Positions 1 to 6,845 of a stretch of DNA of 7,095 nucleotides are shown in pieces. A program made the translations under genes and the position numbers. The stretch is from Fidelibacterota bacterium (GTDB taxonomy: Bacteria; Marinisomatota; Marinisomatia; Marinisomatales; TCS56). The stretch spans positions 1 to 7,095 of the forward strand of contig DAOWAH010000079.1 of the NCBI GenBank assembly GCA_030634675.1, written 5' to 3'. Under the pieces are notes generated by a model. That model did no database searches. It was not told where the DNA came from and worked only from the letters and a program-made list of their open reading frames with translations. Within the stretch, counting starts at the first letter, position 1. Every line of letters begins with the position of its first letter.

Positions 1-701
1 AAAATGATTATGTTGCCAATCAAGCCTCTATTGCGACCGTGATCAGGCGTCGCCAGGAACATCGCCTCGCTTTTGATTATGTGCGTGAAATCATGGCTCC
101 GCAGCAACTGCGGTTCAAATCCGATGGATTGAAAAAGCTGAGTGATTATCTTTGGCAGTTCAATCAAAAAATTCCTCCCGAATTGAGATTGCAGCAGACG
201 ATCGAGATTCCCGGACTAATCAATGAAGACAGCGGCCTATTAAAGCAAGCATTGGCCGATTTTGGTGATTATTCATGGACAATTGAAGATTTTATTTTCC
301 ATTATAGTATTAAACCGCTGCTGATTAATTATAACAACCGGTCCAGTGTATCGGCCGGCGTTAAAAATGCCGCAGCAATTTATATTCGTGACTTTGTCCT
401 GTCCGAACAAGGACTGGCCGAAGGGCTCGCCGAACGCCATTCAGTTAAAAAGGAACGCCGCTATTGGAGTGAACAACTACTGGTGGACCGCGTGCGCCGG
501 GAAATTTATACCGATTTTAGGAACCAAGTGACAGATGGCACTCAGTTGGAAAATCAGTTTGCCGACTATTATGCCGATTATCTGTCAACCTTGCGTGGTT
601 TTTCGGAAAGCAATATTGATACCAGTGCTTTGTACAGCGTTGTCACTTCAAGCACCGGACTTTCGCGTAAGATAAATTTTGTTAGCACCTTATTACCGTG
701 A
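1..701 (+). CDS. C-terminal part of a probable SurA/PpiC-like periplasmic foldase (5'-truncated by window edge)
   Basis: The reading frame is open from the first complete codon (position 3) to the TGA at 699-701, so the gene starts outside the window. The GTG at 39 is only the first start-like codon inside it, and starting there would give a protein without a signal peptide. The visible ~232 residues are charged and mostly helical, with no membrane segment. From about nt 276 the protein reads W-T-I-E-D-F-I-F-H-Y, followed by helices containing an SEQGLAEGLAE stretch and then a Trp- and Arg-rich helix. This pattern resembles the chaperone helices of SurA-N/PpiC peptidyl-prolyl isomerases (a 'xxxEF' segment, then 'xxLxxEAxxxGL'). 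I cannot see a parvulin catalytic domain; it may lie upstream or be absent. If correct, the protein would help outer-membrane or secreted proteins fold in the periplasm, which suits the coupled outer-membrane gene downstream. The family call is tentative; an uncharacterised helical envelope protein is the alternative. Confidence 0.5.
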   Translation, partial: NDYVANQASIATVIRRRQEHRLAFDYVREIMAPQQLRFKSDGLKKLSDYLWQFNQKIPPELRLQQTIEIPGLINEDSGLLKQALADFGDYSWTIEDFIFHYSIKPLLINYNNRSSVSAGVKNAAAIYIRDFVLSEQGLAEGLAERHSVKKERRYWSEQLLVDRVRREIYTDFRNQVTDGTQLENQFADYYADYLSTLRGFSESNIDTSALYSVVTSSTGLSRKINFVSTLLP

Positions 702-708
702 TTACTTC

Positions 709-712
709 GGAG
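709..712 (+). promoter_or_regulatory. Ribosome binding site deciding the start of the PorV-like gene
   Basis: GGAG lies 6 nt before the ATG at 719. This favours ATG 719 over the upstream in-frame GTG at 698, which overlaps the previous stop codon (GTGA) but has no clear Shine-Dalgarno sequence. The choice also removes seven residues in front of a normal-looking signal peptide. Confidence 0.6.
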
Positions 713-718
713 AAAATT

Positions 719-1753
719 ATGTGGAATGAGGGAAAATTACCAATTCTGTTGGCAATTATTTTCAGTTTCTTATCCGTACCTGCTGCAGGTGATACTGGCC
801 GTTTAACTAATGTGGGGACAACGGCTGCATCATTTCTTGAAGTCGGGATCGGTTCAAGAGCCATAGCCATGGGCGGCGCCTTTGTTGCGGTCGCGAATGA
901 CGCTTCCGGGATTTATTGGAATCCGGCCGGCATCAGCCGATTACGTAATGGAGAATTTATCTTTGAGCATATTGATTGGCTGATCGATATCAGTTTTAAT
1001 CATGTGGGAGCGGTAATTCCACTACAGCGATACGGCAGCCTGGGGGCTTTTGTAACCTCGGTTACGATCCCGCGCATGAAAGTCCGTACGGTGGAATATG
1101 CCGACGGTACCGGAGAGTATTTTAATGCTTCTAATTTGGTCTTTGGATTATCCTATGCAAAAAATCTGACTGACCGGTTCTCCCTTGGGATGAATGTTAA
1201 ATATATCAGTGAGCGGATCTGGCATGAACAAGCTCAAAGTATTGCTCTGGATATCGGCACCCTGTACAACACCGGTTTGGGAAGTTTGGTAATCGGCGCT
1301 TGCATCAGCAATTTCGGTTCGTCAATGCAACTGGACGGTAGTGATTTAATCATTTATTATGATACCGCTCCTCTTATCGATGGAAATAACGACCGTATTA
1401 TGGGGAAAATATTAACCGATGAATGGCCTATACCGTTGAATATGCAATTTGGTGTTTCCTATACTTTCCTCAATACCAAAGCGACACGGTTGGTGATGGC
1501 CGTTGATGCCTTACATCCTATCAATAATACCGAAAGTGTGAATACCGGATTTGAGTGGAGTCTTTTTAATACCTTATTTATCAGAGGTGGTTATAAAGCT
1601 ATTGGACAGCAAGACTCCGAAGAAGGTCTCACCCTGGGTGGCGGGCTGCGCTACAAACTGTTTGGGTCATCAGCTATTCGGGTTGATTATGCCTATGCCG
1701 ATTTCGGACATTTGGAAGGTGTCCAAAGATTTACACTTTATCTTCAATTTTGA
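719..1753 (+). CDS. PorV/PorQ-family outer-membrane beta-barrel protein
   Basis: This is a 344-residue protein from ATG 719; starting at GTG 698 would add seven residues. A hydrophobic signal peptide covers residues ~7-23, ending near PAAG, so the mature protein is exported. Residues ~45-71 carry the family signature: GSRAIAMGGAF, then VANDASGIYWNPAG. This is typical of PorV/PorQ (UPF0164) proteins and related to the FadL N-terminus. The rest alternates short hydrophobic strands with Gly, Asn and aromatic residues, as in a beta-barrel, and the protein ends in ...LYLQF with the terminal Phe expected of outer-membrane proteins. PorV is an outer-membrane component of type IX secretion that escorts cargo carrying the C-terminal signal. 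Many FCB genomes hold several paralogues whose role is unknown, so I do not assign the porV symbol. The gene follows the foldase-like gene by 17 nt and is probably co-transcribed with it. A T9SS-tagged protein is encoded two genes downstream. The family call is firm; the exact role is not. Confidence 0.88.
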   Translation: MWNEGKLPILLAIIFSFLSVPAAGDTGRLTNVGTTAASFLEVGIGSRAIAMGGAFVAVANDASGIYWNPAGISRLRNGEFIFEHIDWLIDISFNHVGAVIPLQRYGSLGAFVTSVTIPRMKVRTVEYADGTGEYFNASNLVFGLSYAKNLTDRFSLGMNVKYISERIWHEQAQSIALDIGTLYNTGLGSLVIGACISNFGSSMQLDGSDLIIYYDTAPLIDGNNDRIMGKILTDEWPIPLNMQFGVSYTFLNTKATRLVMAVDALHPINNTESVNTGFEWSLFNTLFIRGGYKAIGQQDSEEGLTLGGGLRYKLFGSSAIRVDYAYADFGHLEGVQRFTLYLQF

Positions 1754-1765
1754 ACATTTGAACTT

Positions 1766-2794
1766 ATGATTTGGGCAGGTGAATTACACCTCAATCAATT
1801 ATCGAATAAGCAGTCAATGTGTCACACCCATCTGAATTTTTTCCGTCCAACAATATTTCATCATTATTTTTATCAGAAAGGCTCTAAACACAAAGTAGCC
1901 TTTCTTTTATTATCAATTTTTATTTTTATAAAAATTGTTTCAGCACAACCAAGTCCGGTAATTAAAATTTTATTAGTAACCGCCCATCCCGACGATGAAG
2001 CAGTTTGTGCTGCCACGGTATATAAAATTACCCATGATTTAAAAGGGATCGTCGATTTAGCTCTTATCACAAATGGTGAGGGTGGCTATAACTATTCCAC
2101 TTTAGCTGAAGACATTTATGGTTTGGAATTAAGCACGGAAGAAATTGGACGAGCCTATCTTCCAGCCATCCGTAAACAAGAGCTCATAGCTGGTGGTAAT
2201 ATTATTGGCATCAGAAATTATTTCTTTTTAGACCAGAGAGACCATCGCTATACAAAAGATGTCCGGGAGATTTTTGAGGGGGTATGGGACACGGATTTTG
2301 TGATCGAACGGTTGAGGTATATAATCGCGCACGGAAATTATGATTATCTTTTTACATTGCTCCCAACTGAAGAAACCCATGGTCATCATAAGGGAGCTAC
2401 TATTCTGGCCCTAAGAGCAGTTAGCCAAATTGAAATACCAAATAAGCCCGTGATACTGGGGTGTACAACTGCCGACAAAGATGACCAAACAACATTTGTC
2501 TTCAAAGAATTGGATGATTATCCAATTACCAAAATAAACAGAGAGGCACCAATATTCACTTTTGATAGAACCCAAAAATTTGGGTATCAAGATAGATTAA
2601 ACTATAAGATTATCGTAAATTGGCTTATTGCCGAACATAAATCTCAAGGGACCATGCAATTAGCGATGAACCAGGGTGACTATGAAAAATTCTGGTTTTT
2701 TAGTATTAATGATAATAATAAGATAAAATCGACAACAAGTTTGTTTCGACGACTTGAAGTAAATCATTTCAAGAAGAGTGAATACGGTTTGTAG
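1766..2794 (+). CDS. Exported PIG-L/LmbE-family zinc N-deacetylase
   Basis: The family hydrolyses N-acetyl groups from sugars such as GlcNAc derivatives using one zinc ion. The hallmark AHPDDE motif is at residues 73-78 and HGHHKGAT at 205-212. By analogy with MshB, the zinc ligands would be H74, D77 and H208, and D76 the general base, so the enzyme looks catalytically intact. A C-terminal EHKSQGTMQ stretch (~290-298) is also common in bacterial relatives. A hydrophobic segment at ~43-60 ending in VSA-QPS looks like a signal peptide, so the enzyme probably acts outside the cytoplasm. The start is uncertain: neither ATG 1766 nor the in-frame ATG 1817 has a clear Shine-Dalgarno, and both leave an unusually long N-terminal extension (42 or 25 residues) before the hydrophobic core. 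The gene begins 12 nt after the PorV-like gene. Its DNA, especially 1860-1980, is visibly AT-richer than the flanking genes, which may mean separate ancestry. The substrate cannot be told from the sequence. Confidence 0.85.
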   Translation: MIWAGELHLNQLSNKQSMCHTHLNFFRPTIFHHYFYQKGSKHKVAFLLLSIFIFIKIVSAQPSPVIKILLVTAHPDDEAVCAATVYKITHDLKGIVDLALITNGEGGYNYSTLAEDIYGLELSTEEIGRAYLPAIRKQELIAGGNIIGIRNYFFLDQRDHRYTKDVREIFEGVWDTDFVIERLRYIIAHGNYDYLFTLLPTEETHGHHKGATILALRAVSQIEIPNKPVILGCTTADKDDQTTFVFKELDDYPITKINREAPIFTFDRTQKFGYQDRLNYKIIVNWLIAEHKSQGTMQLAMNQGDYEKFWFFSINDNNKIKSTTSLFRRLEVNHFKKSEYGL

Positions 2795-2818
2795 TGGTTT
2801 TAAAAAATCGAAATATCA

Positions 2819-2847
2819 TTGAGTCGTATTCGAAAAGATCATTTTTG
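2819..2847 (+). promoter_or_regulatory. Possible Bacteroidota-type promoter before the phosphoesterase gene
   Basis: The 70-nt gap 2795-2864 is AT-rich. It contains TTG at 2819-2821, an 18-nt spacer and CATTTTTG at 2840-2847. This matches seven of eight positions of the Bacteroidota -7 consensus TAnnTTTG, with the -33 TTG near the usual distance. The ATG at 2865 follows 17 nt later with no Shine-Dalgarno sequence. AT-rich DNA produces such matches by chance, and the lineage is not certain, so this is only a candidate. Confidence 0.22.
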
Positions 2848-2864
2848 TTAAAATAAATTATACA

Positions 2865-4577
2865 ATGGAAGTCCGTACAACACCGAAAAACTGTTTTATT
2901 ATCAGAACATTTGTTAGTTATTTAGTATGTTTTTTATTTGTTCCGTTACCGATCTTTGCTTCAGAGATTACCTTTTTAGTAACTATTTCTGAAGAAACTG
3001 CCACGATGGATACAATCTACATCTGGGGCAGTGCTCCGGAGCTTGGGAATTGGGACATTGACGCCGTATTCCTAACTAAAAACACTAATGGAAATTGGGA
3101 ACTCCTGGTGGACTTAACAGCCAATGAAACTGTCTATTATAAATACACAAAAGGGAGCTCTTCAACGGTAGAACGTGGTCCTATCGGGGAGCCTATCGAT
3201 TATCGAATACTGGAAGTACCCGACAATACATTAGTAGTTCGTGATACCATTTTCAGGTGGCCGCGGGTTGGGCCCTATCTCTCATGGGTCAATGATCCAC
3301 AAACCACAATGACTATTTCATGGAGTACTGAAACGGGGGGTGACGGTTTAGTAGAGTTTGGACCGGACGACAGTTATGGTTTTAGTGGCTATGATTCATC
3401 ATTCGGGGTATTGCACAGCGTGGAACTGACCGGATTGGAACCGTCTATGGAGTATCATTATCGAGTACTTTCATCCACGGGGGAAATAGGAACCGACCAT
3501 ACCTTCTCCACGGCTAAATTCTCCACTGAGCCCTTCACTTTTGTTGCCTACGGCGACACCCGGACCAGTGATTTTCTCCGGGGTAGAGTCGCCTCCCGAA
3601 TTATCGAAATTAATCCCGATCTTGTTTTTAATACGGGAGATTTGGTTGAAAACGGTGAAAACACGGATCTGTGGAGAAAGTGGTTTACTACTAATCAGAT
3701 ACTTTTGGAAGATAGACCCTTTTTCATCGCCCTTGGTAATCACGAACAAAATGCCACTGTTTATTTTAATTACTGGCATTTCCCCGGGAATGAACAATGG
3801 TATTCTATAAATTACGGGAATGCCCATTTTATTTGTTTAAGCACGGAAACTAACCTTTACGGTGCTCAACGGACTTGGCTGGAAACCGACCTGATTGCTG
3901 CCAGTGATTCAGCAGTATGGATCTTCGTCTTCTTTCACCGTCCTCCCTACAGTTCCGGGAATCATGGTAGTGATATTTCTGTCCGGCAAGCCTGGTGTAG
4001 TCTGTTTGAAACTTATGGGGTCGACATCGTATTCAATGGTCATGACCACAATTATGAAAGATCACTCGTTAACGATGTCTATTACATCGTCACCGGAGGT
4101 GGTGGAGCTCCACTCCGAGCAGTGGGTAGCAGTAGCTGGACAATTTATTCCGAAAGTACTCTTCATTGTAATAATATTACCATTGAGGATTCACTATTAA
4201 CATTAGCTGCCATTAAACCTGACGGCACTATTTTTGATTCCTTTTCTATCGATAAAGGAACCGTCAATGTCACGGAAGATGTGAACAGGGGTTTGCTTAG
4301 CTCTTTCCAACTACATCAAAACTTTCCTAATCCGTTTAATCCCCTAACCACAATCCGTTATCAATTACTGCAGGACAGTCATGTGACTTTAGCTGTTTAC
4401 GACATTCCGGGTCGGAAAATTCGCATACTGGTTGATCGTGAGATGACTGCCGGCGATCACCGTATTTTATGGGATGCAAAAAATAATACGGGCAAATCTG
4501 TCGCTTCCGGTGTCTATATTTATCAACTCAAAGTTGGTGATTTTCGGACTGTTAAAAAAATGGTTTTGTTGAGGTAA
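2865..4577 (+). CDS. Secreted multidomain metallophosphoesterase with CBM20-like domain and T9SS sorting domain
   Basis: This is a 570-residue protein. Residues 1-33 form a signal peptide (hydrophobic 16-31, cleavage near FAS). Residues ~34-130 resemble a CBM20 starch-binding fold: the hallmark GSAPELGNWD at 56-64, then W78 and YYKYTKGSSSTVE. Residues ~136-217 match the fibronectin-like N-terminal domain of purple acid phosphatases (GPYLSWV...MTISWST, LTGLEPSMEYHYRV). Residues ~224-415 are a calcineurin-like phosphoesterase domain with metal-site motifs GD-T-R (D231), GD-L-V-E (D259), GNHE (N292, H293), FFHRPPY (H358) and GHDHNYE (H393, H395). Purple acid phosphatases have GDxxY at the second motif; the Tyr is Glu262 here. 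Residues ~478-570 are a Por-secretion C-terminal domain beginning FQLHQNFPNPFNP and ending in KKMVLLR, the tag for export and surface anchoring by T9SS. The likely role is a surface or secreted phosphomonoesterase or phosphodiesterase, possibly held on a glucan. The substrate is unknown. ATG 2865 has no Shine-Dalgarno sequence but gives a well-formed signal peptide. Confidence 0.9.
   Translation: MEVRTTPKNCFIIRTFVSYLVCFLFVPLPIFASEITFLVTISEETATMDTIYIWGSAPELGNWDIDAVFLTKNTNGNWELLVDLTANETVYYKYTKGSSSTVERGPIGEPIDYRILEVPDNTLVVRDTIFRWPRVGPYLSWVNDPQTTMTISWSTETGGDGLVEFGPDDSYGFSGYDSSFGVLHSVELTGLEPSMEYHYRVLSSTGEIGTDHTFSTAKFSTEPFTFVAYGDTRTSDFLRGRVASRIIEINPDLVFNTGDLVENGENTDLWRKWFTTNQILLEDRPFFIALGNHEQNATVYFNYWHFPGNEQWYSINYGNAHFICLSTETNLYGAQRTWLETDLIAASDSAVWIFVFFHRPPYSSGNHGSDISVRQAWCSLFETYGVDIVFNGHDHNYERSLVNDVYYIVTGGGGAPLRAVGSSSWTIYSESTLHCNNITIEDSLLTLAAIKPDGTIFDSFSIDKGTVNVTEDVNRGLLSSFQLHQNFPNPFNPLTTIRYQLLQDSHVTLAVYDIPGRKIRILVDREMTAGDHRILWDAKNNTGKSVASGVYIYQLKVGDFRTVKKMVLLR
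4571..4577 (+). promoter_or_regulatory. Strong Shine-Dalgarno at the end of the phosphoesterase gene
   Basis: GAGGTAA overlaps the last Arg codon and the stop of the phosphoesterase gene. It matches six of seven bases of the anti-SD complement GAGGTGA and sits 4 nt before ATG 4582. It is among the best ribosome-binding sequences in the window, yet the ATG it serves opens only a 30-codon frame. Confidence 0.45.
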
Positions 4578-4581
4578 AAGA

Positions 4582-4674
4582 ATGTCCGTCCAAAATGATA
4601 TAGTGAAGAAGTATTCCAACGTAATGGCAAAGAGATTTTTAGGTGGAATTATTGAAAAAGTTAATGCGGAATAA
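4582..4674 (+). CDS. Possible 30-residue small ORF / leader peptide overlapping the solute-binding protein start
   Basis: The frame runs from ATG 4582 to TAA 4672-4674 and encodes 30 residues beginning MSVQNDIVKKY and ending IIEKVNAE. It is mildly amphipathic and basic, with no signal peptide or recognisable domain. Its support is a strong Shine-Dalgarno at the right distance and its position: it begins 5 nt after the phosphoesterase stop and ends 32 nt inside the solute-binding protein gene in another frame. Ribosomes ending at 4674 would be near the GTG/TTG starts at 4643/4652, so it could couple translation of the two genes. It could also be a decayed gene start or chance. I do not recognise the peptide. 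Confidence 0.3.
   Translation: MSVQNDIVKKYSNVMAKRFLGGIIEKVNAE
4641..4646 (+). promoter_or_regulatory. Shine-Dalgarno-like site suggesting a TTG start for the solute-binding protein
   Basis: AGGTGG lies 5 nt before an in-frame TTG at 4652, which would give the ordinary lipoprotein opening M-K-K-L-M-R. The competing GTG at 4643 sits inside this site and is served only by a weaker AGAG at 4631-4634, 8 nt upstream. Confidence 0.4.
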
Positions 4675-5962
4675 TACAGCCCATTTTTTGTCTTTGATGC
4701 TTTTCTTCCTGTTGAGCTGCGGAAAAGTTTCCGATAGGGACGGAATCGTGCGGTTGACCTATTGGTCATCCACTAATCCCTATGAAATCGAACTTGCCAG
4801 GGAATTGGTTTCCGAATGGAATTCCGCTCATCCTGATACGCAAGTAATCTTGCAACCACTCCCGGAAGGACGAAGCGGCGAAGAAGTGCTGATTATTGCA
4901 GCGGCCGGCGGCACCGCTCCGGATATTTGTTCAAATGTCCCCCCAGTGATTGTTCCTCTTTTGGCCAAGGGCAACGTTCTTGTTTCCGTTGATAGTTTCG
5001 ACGATGGACGTGATTATCTTGCTCAACGTATTCCCGCGGAATTATTGCATACCTTTGTTGCTGCTGATGGAATGCTGTATCAGATACCCTGGAAAGGGAA
5101 TCCGATTATGGTGCAGTACAATCTGGGTATCCTGAAAGAAGTTGGTTACGATCGTCTGCCCGCCACCTGGTCGGACTGGGCGGAACTGGCTAAACTGGTG
5201 AGCGGTGATACGGACGGTGATGGACGGGATGACCGCTGGATGGGAGATATCAACATTATCTCGGAATGGCGCCAGCGTCTATTTGACTTCTATCCCTTTT
5301 TTATCGCTGCCAGCGGTGGTCAAACCATTCTTAAAAACAACCGTGAAATCAATTTTGATAATCAAGTAGCACGGGATATATTTGCATTTTTTGCACGTGG
5401 TTTCCGGGAAGGCTGGTATGCCAATTCCATTTGGATCGGTGATCAATTCCTGCAAGGGCACATGACCGCCCATATCACCGGCCCCTGGAATATTTCGCAT
5501 ACTGAACGATTTAAACCCGCAGGCTTCAAATATGCCTTCGGACCCATTCCGGTACCGGATGATTTTACAGGCGATCATTACACTTTCGGTGATCCGAAAA
5601 GTATTGGAATATTTTCGACGGCCAAACACCCGGAAGCAGCCTGGGATTTTGTGAAATTCCTTATTTCGCGCCAAGCAGACCTGCGTTTACTGGAAATATG
5701 CGCGCAACTGCCGCTCCGAAAAAACCTGCTGACAGACTCACTGTATGTCCCCTATTTCAGAGAAAATCCGATGATGGGACAATTTGCCGAATTAGTGCCC
5801 TATACCCGTGGATTTGACCAGAATCCGGCCTTGCAGGAAGTATTTGACGCTATTAATGAACAGTTTGATGCGGTCTGTATCCAGGGCCGTAGAGACCCGC
5901 AGCAGGGTCTTAGCCGAGCCGTAAAAAGGAGCGCTAACGTATTGAAAGCCCGGGGTCTTTGA
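4643..5962 (+). CDS. Sugar ABC transporter substrate-binding lipoprotein (MalE/UgpB-like, family 1)
   Basis: This is a 439-residue protein from GTG 4643, or 436 residues from TTG 4652, which has the better ribosome site. A basic start, a hydrophobic stretch at ~13-24 and the lipobox LLSC (Cys26) mark it as a lipoprotein signal, so the mature protein is lipid-anchored outside the cytoplasmic membrane. It follows the family-1 extracellular solute-binding pattern: RLTYWSSTNPYE at ~37-48, ELVSEWNSAHPD, AAAGGTAPDI at 86-95, DGMLYQIPW at 142-150, then PATWSDWAELAKL at 173-185. The C-terminal lobe has PWNIS, FGDPKSIGIF and HPEAAWDFVKFLIS. Residues 189-197 (DTDGDGRDD) form an EF-hand-like calcium loop, known in some relatives. 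The protein captures a carbohydrate, probably an oligosaccharide or glycoside, and delivers it to the permeases encoded directly downstream. The specific sugar cannot be read from the sequence. The length is normal and no truncation is seen. Confidence 0.92.
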   Translation: MELLKKLMRNNTAHFLSLMLFFLLSCGKVSDRDGIVRLTYWSSTNPYEIELARELVSEWNSAHPDTQVILQPLPEGRSGEEVLIIAAAGGTAPDICSNVPPVIVPLLAKGNVLVSVDSFDDGRDYLAQRIPAELLHTFVAADGMLYQIPWKGNPIMVQYNLGILKEVGYDRLPATWSDWAELAKLVSGDTDGDGRDDRWMGDINIISEWRQRLFDFYPFFIAASGGQTILKNNREINFDNQVARDIFAFFARGFREGWYANSIWIGDQFLQGHMTAHITGPWNISHTERFKPAGFKYAFGPIPVPDDFTGDHYTFGDPKSIGIFSTAKHPEAAWDFVKFLISRQADLRLLEICAQLPLRKNLLTDSLYVPYFRENPMMGQFAELVPYTRGFDQNPALQEVFDAINEQFDAVCIQGRRDPQQGLSRAVKRSANVLKARGL

Positions 5963-5963
5963 C

Positions 5964-6845
5964 GTGCAGTTACCAGCAGTAAAAATGGTTGGCCGTGAAC
6001 AGCGGGCGGGACATATGTTGGTTGCGCCCTACTATATCTTTTTCGCTTTGTTTATTGCTTATCCGTTGATCTTCTCCTTCGTTTTGGTTTTTCACCGCTG
6101 GTCGATTGTTGGACCGCTTGAGTGGGTAGGTTTAAGCAATTTCGTCGAGCTTGGCGGCGATCCGTTGTTCTGGAAATCGATTGGAAATACATTGATATTT
6201 TTAATAATTCATGTTCCATTACAGGTGGCGTTCGCTTTAGTGCTGGCGGCAATCCTGAACAGCAAAATCCCCGCTCAGGGCGCATTCCGGGCGGCTTTTT
6301 TCCTACCGGTTGTCGTGTCCGGCGTGGCCGTCACTATCCTGTGGAAACAGATGTTTTCCACCAATCTGGGAATATTGAACCAGTTATTATATGAATTTGG
6401 TATTGATCCGGTACCTTGGGTTACTGATCCGAGTTGGGCTATGCCTTCGATCGCGATGATGGCAACCTGGAAGAATATCGGTCTTTACGTGGTGCTCTTT
6501 CTGGCTGGATTGCAAGGTATTCCCAAACACTTATACGAGGCTGCGGATATTGATGGCGCCTCAACAGTGCAAAAGTTTTTCCACATTACCATACCGGCGA
6601 TAAACCCGGTTTTTCTGATGGTGTTGATATTATCCACCCTGGGAGGATTCAGTCTGTTTATTGAGCCCTATGTCATTACCGGAGGTGGTCCGATGAATTC
6701 AACCCTTTCCGGTGTACTTTATATTTATCGCCAGGCTTTTTCGTTTTTCCGAATGGGTTATGCCGCTACGATAGGTTTTGCCCTGGCATTTATTGTTATG
6801 ACAGTGGTTATCATTCAACGCCGTTTTGTAGAGCGTGAGGTTTAG
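5964..6845 (+). CDS. Carbohydrate ABC transporter permease, MalF/UgpA type
   Basis: This 293-residue inner-membrane protein belongs to the binding-protein-dependent transport permease family. About six hydrophobic segments are visible, near residues 20-42, 74-98, 109-127, 162-182, 215-235 and 266-284. The EAA loop that docks the ATPase is clear at ~192-211 (EAADIDGAS, then FFHITIP), ending in the conserved Pro211. ITGGGPMNSTL at 238-248 is another family hallmark. The gene starts 1 nt after the solute-binding protein stop. GTG 5964 has no strong Shine-Dalgarno, and ATG 5985 is a possible alternative that removes seven residues before the first membrane segment; in either case translation is probably coupled to the upstream gene. 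It would form a heterodimer with the next permease. No maltose-specific feature supports a malF symbol. Confidence 0.95.
   Translation: MQLPAVKMVGREQRAGHMLVAPYYIFFALFIAYPLIFSFVLVFHRWSIVGPLEWVGLSNFVELGGDPLFWKSIGNTLIFLIIHVPLQVAFALVLAAILNSKIPAQGAFRAAFFLPVVVSGVAVTILWKQMFSTNLGILNQLLYEFGIDPVPWVTDPSWAMPSIAMMATWKNIGLYVVLFLAGLQGIPKHLYEAADIDGASTVQKFFHITIPAINPVFLMVLILSTLGGFSLFIEPYVITGGGPMNSTLSGVLYIYRQAFSFFRMGYAATIGFALAFIVMTVVIIQRRFVEREV
6837..6840 (+). promoter_or_regulatory. Ribosome binding site of the second permease gene
   Basis: GAGG lies inside the last codons of the upstream permease, 5 nt before ATG 6846. This supports that start and tight translational coupling. Confidence 0.6.

Noticed and set aside
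698..718. GTG 698 as start of the PorV-like gene, giving a 4-nt GTGA overlap with the previous stop
   Set aside because: ATG 719 has a GGAG site at 6-nt spacing and gives a cleaner signal peptide. Coupling through the overlap remains possible but is less well supported.
2780..2831. Inverted repeat GAATACG (2780-2786) / CGTATTC (2825-2831) around the end of the deacetylase gene, considered as a terminator or operator
   Set aside because: The arms are only 7 bp and separated by 38 nt, with no GC-rich stem and no T-run directly after it. Chance is the simplest explanation.
3471..3827. 118-codon open frame on the - strand inside the phosphoesterase gene
   Set aside because: It lies opposite the conserved catalytic domain, has no ribosome site or recognisable motif, and is best explained as a shadow frame.
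5279..5674. 131-codon open frame on the - strand inside the solute-binding protein gene
   Set aside because: It lies fully opposite a well-supported gene with family motifs throughout; the predicted protein shows no recognisable features.
6122..6394. 90-codon + strand frame inside the MalF-type permease gene
   Set aside because: It is an overlapping frame within a clearly conserved membrane protein gene, with no independent evidence.
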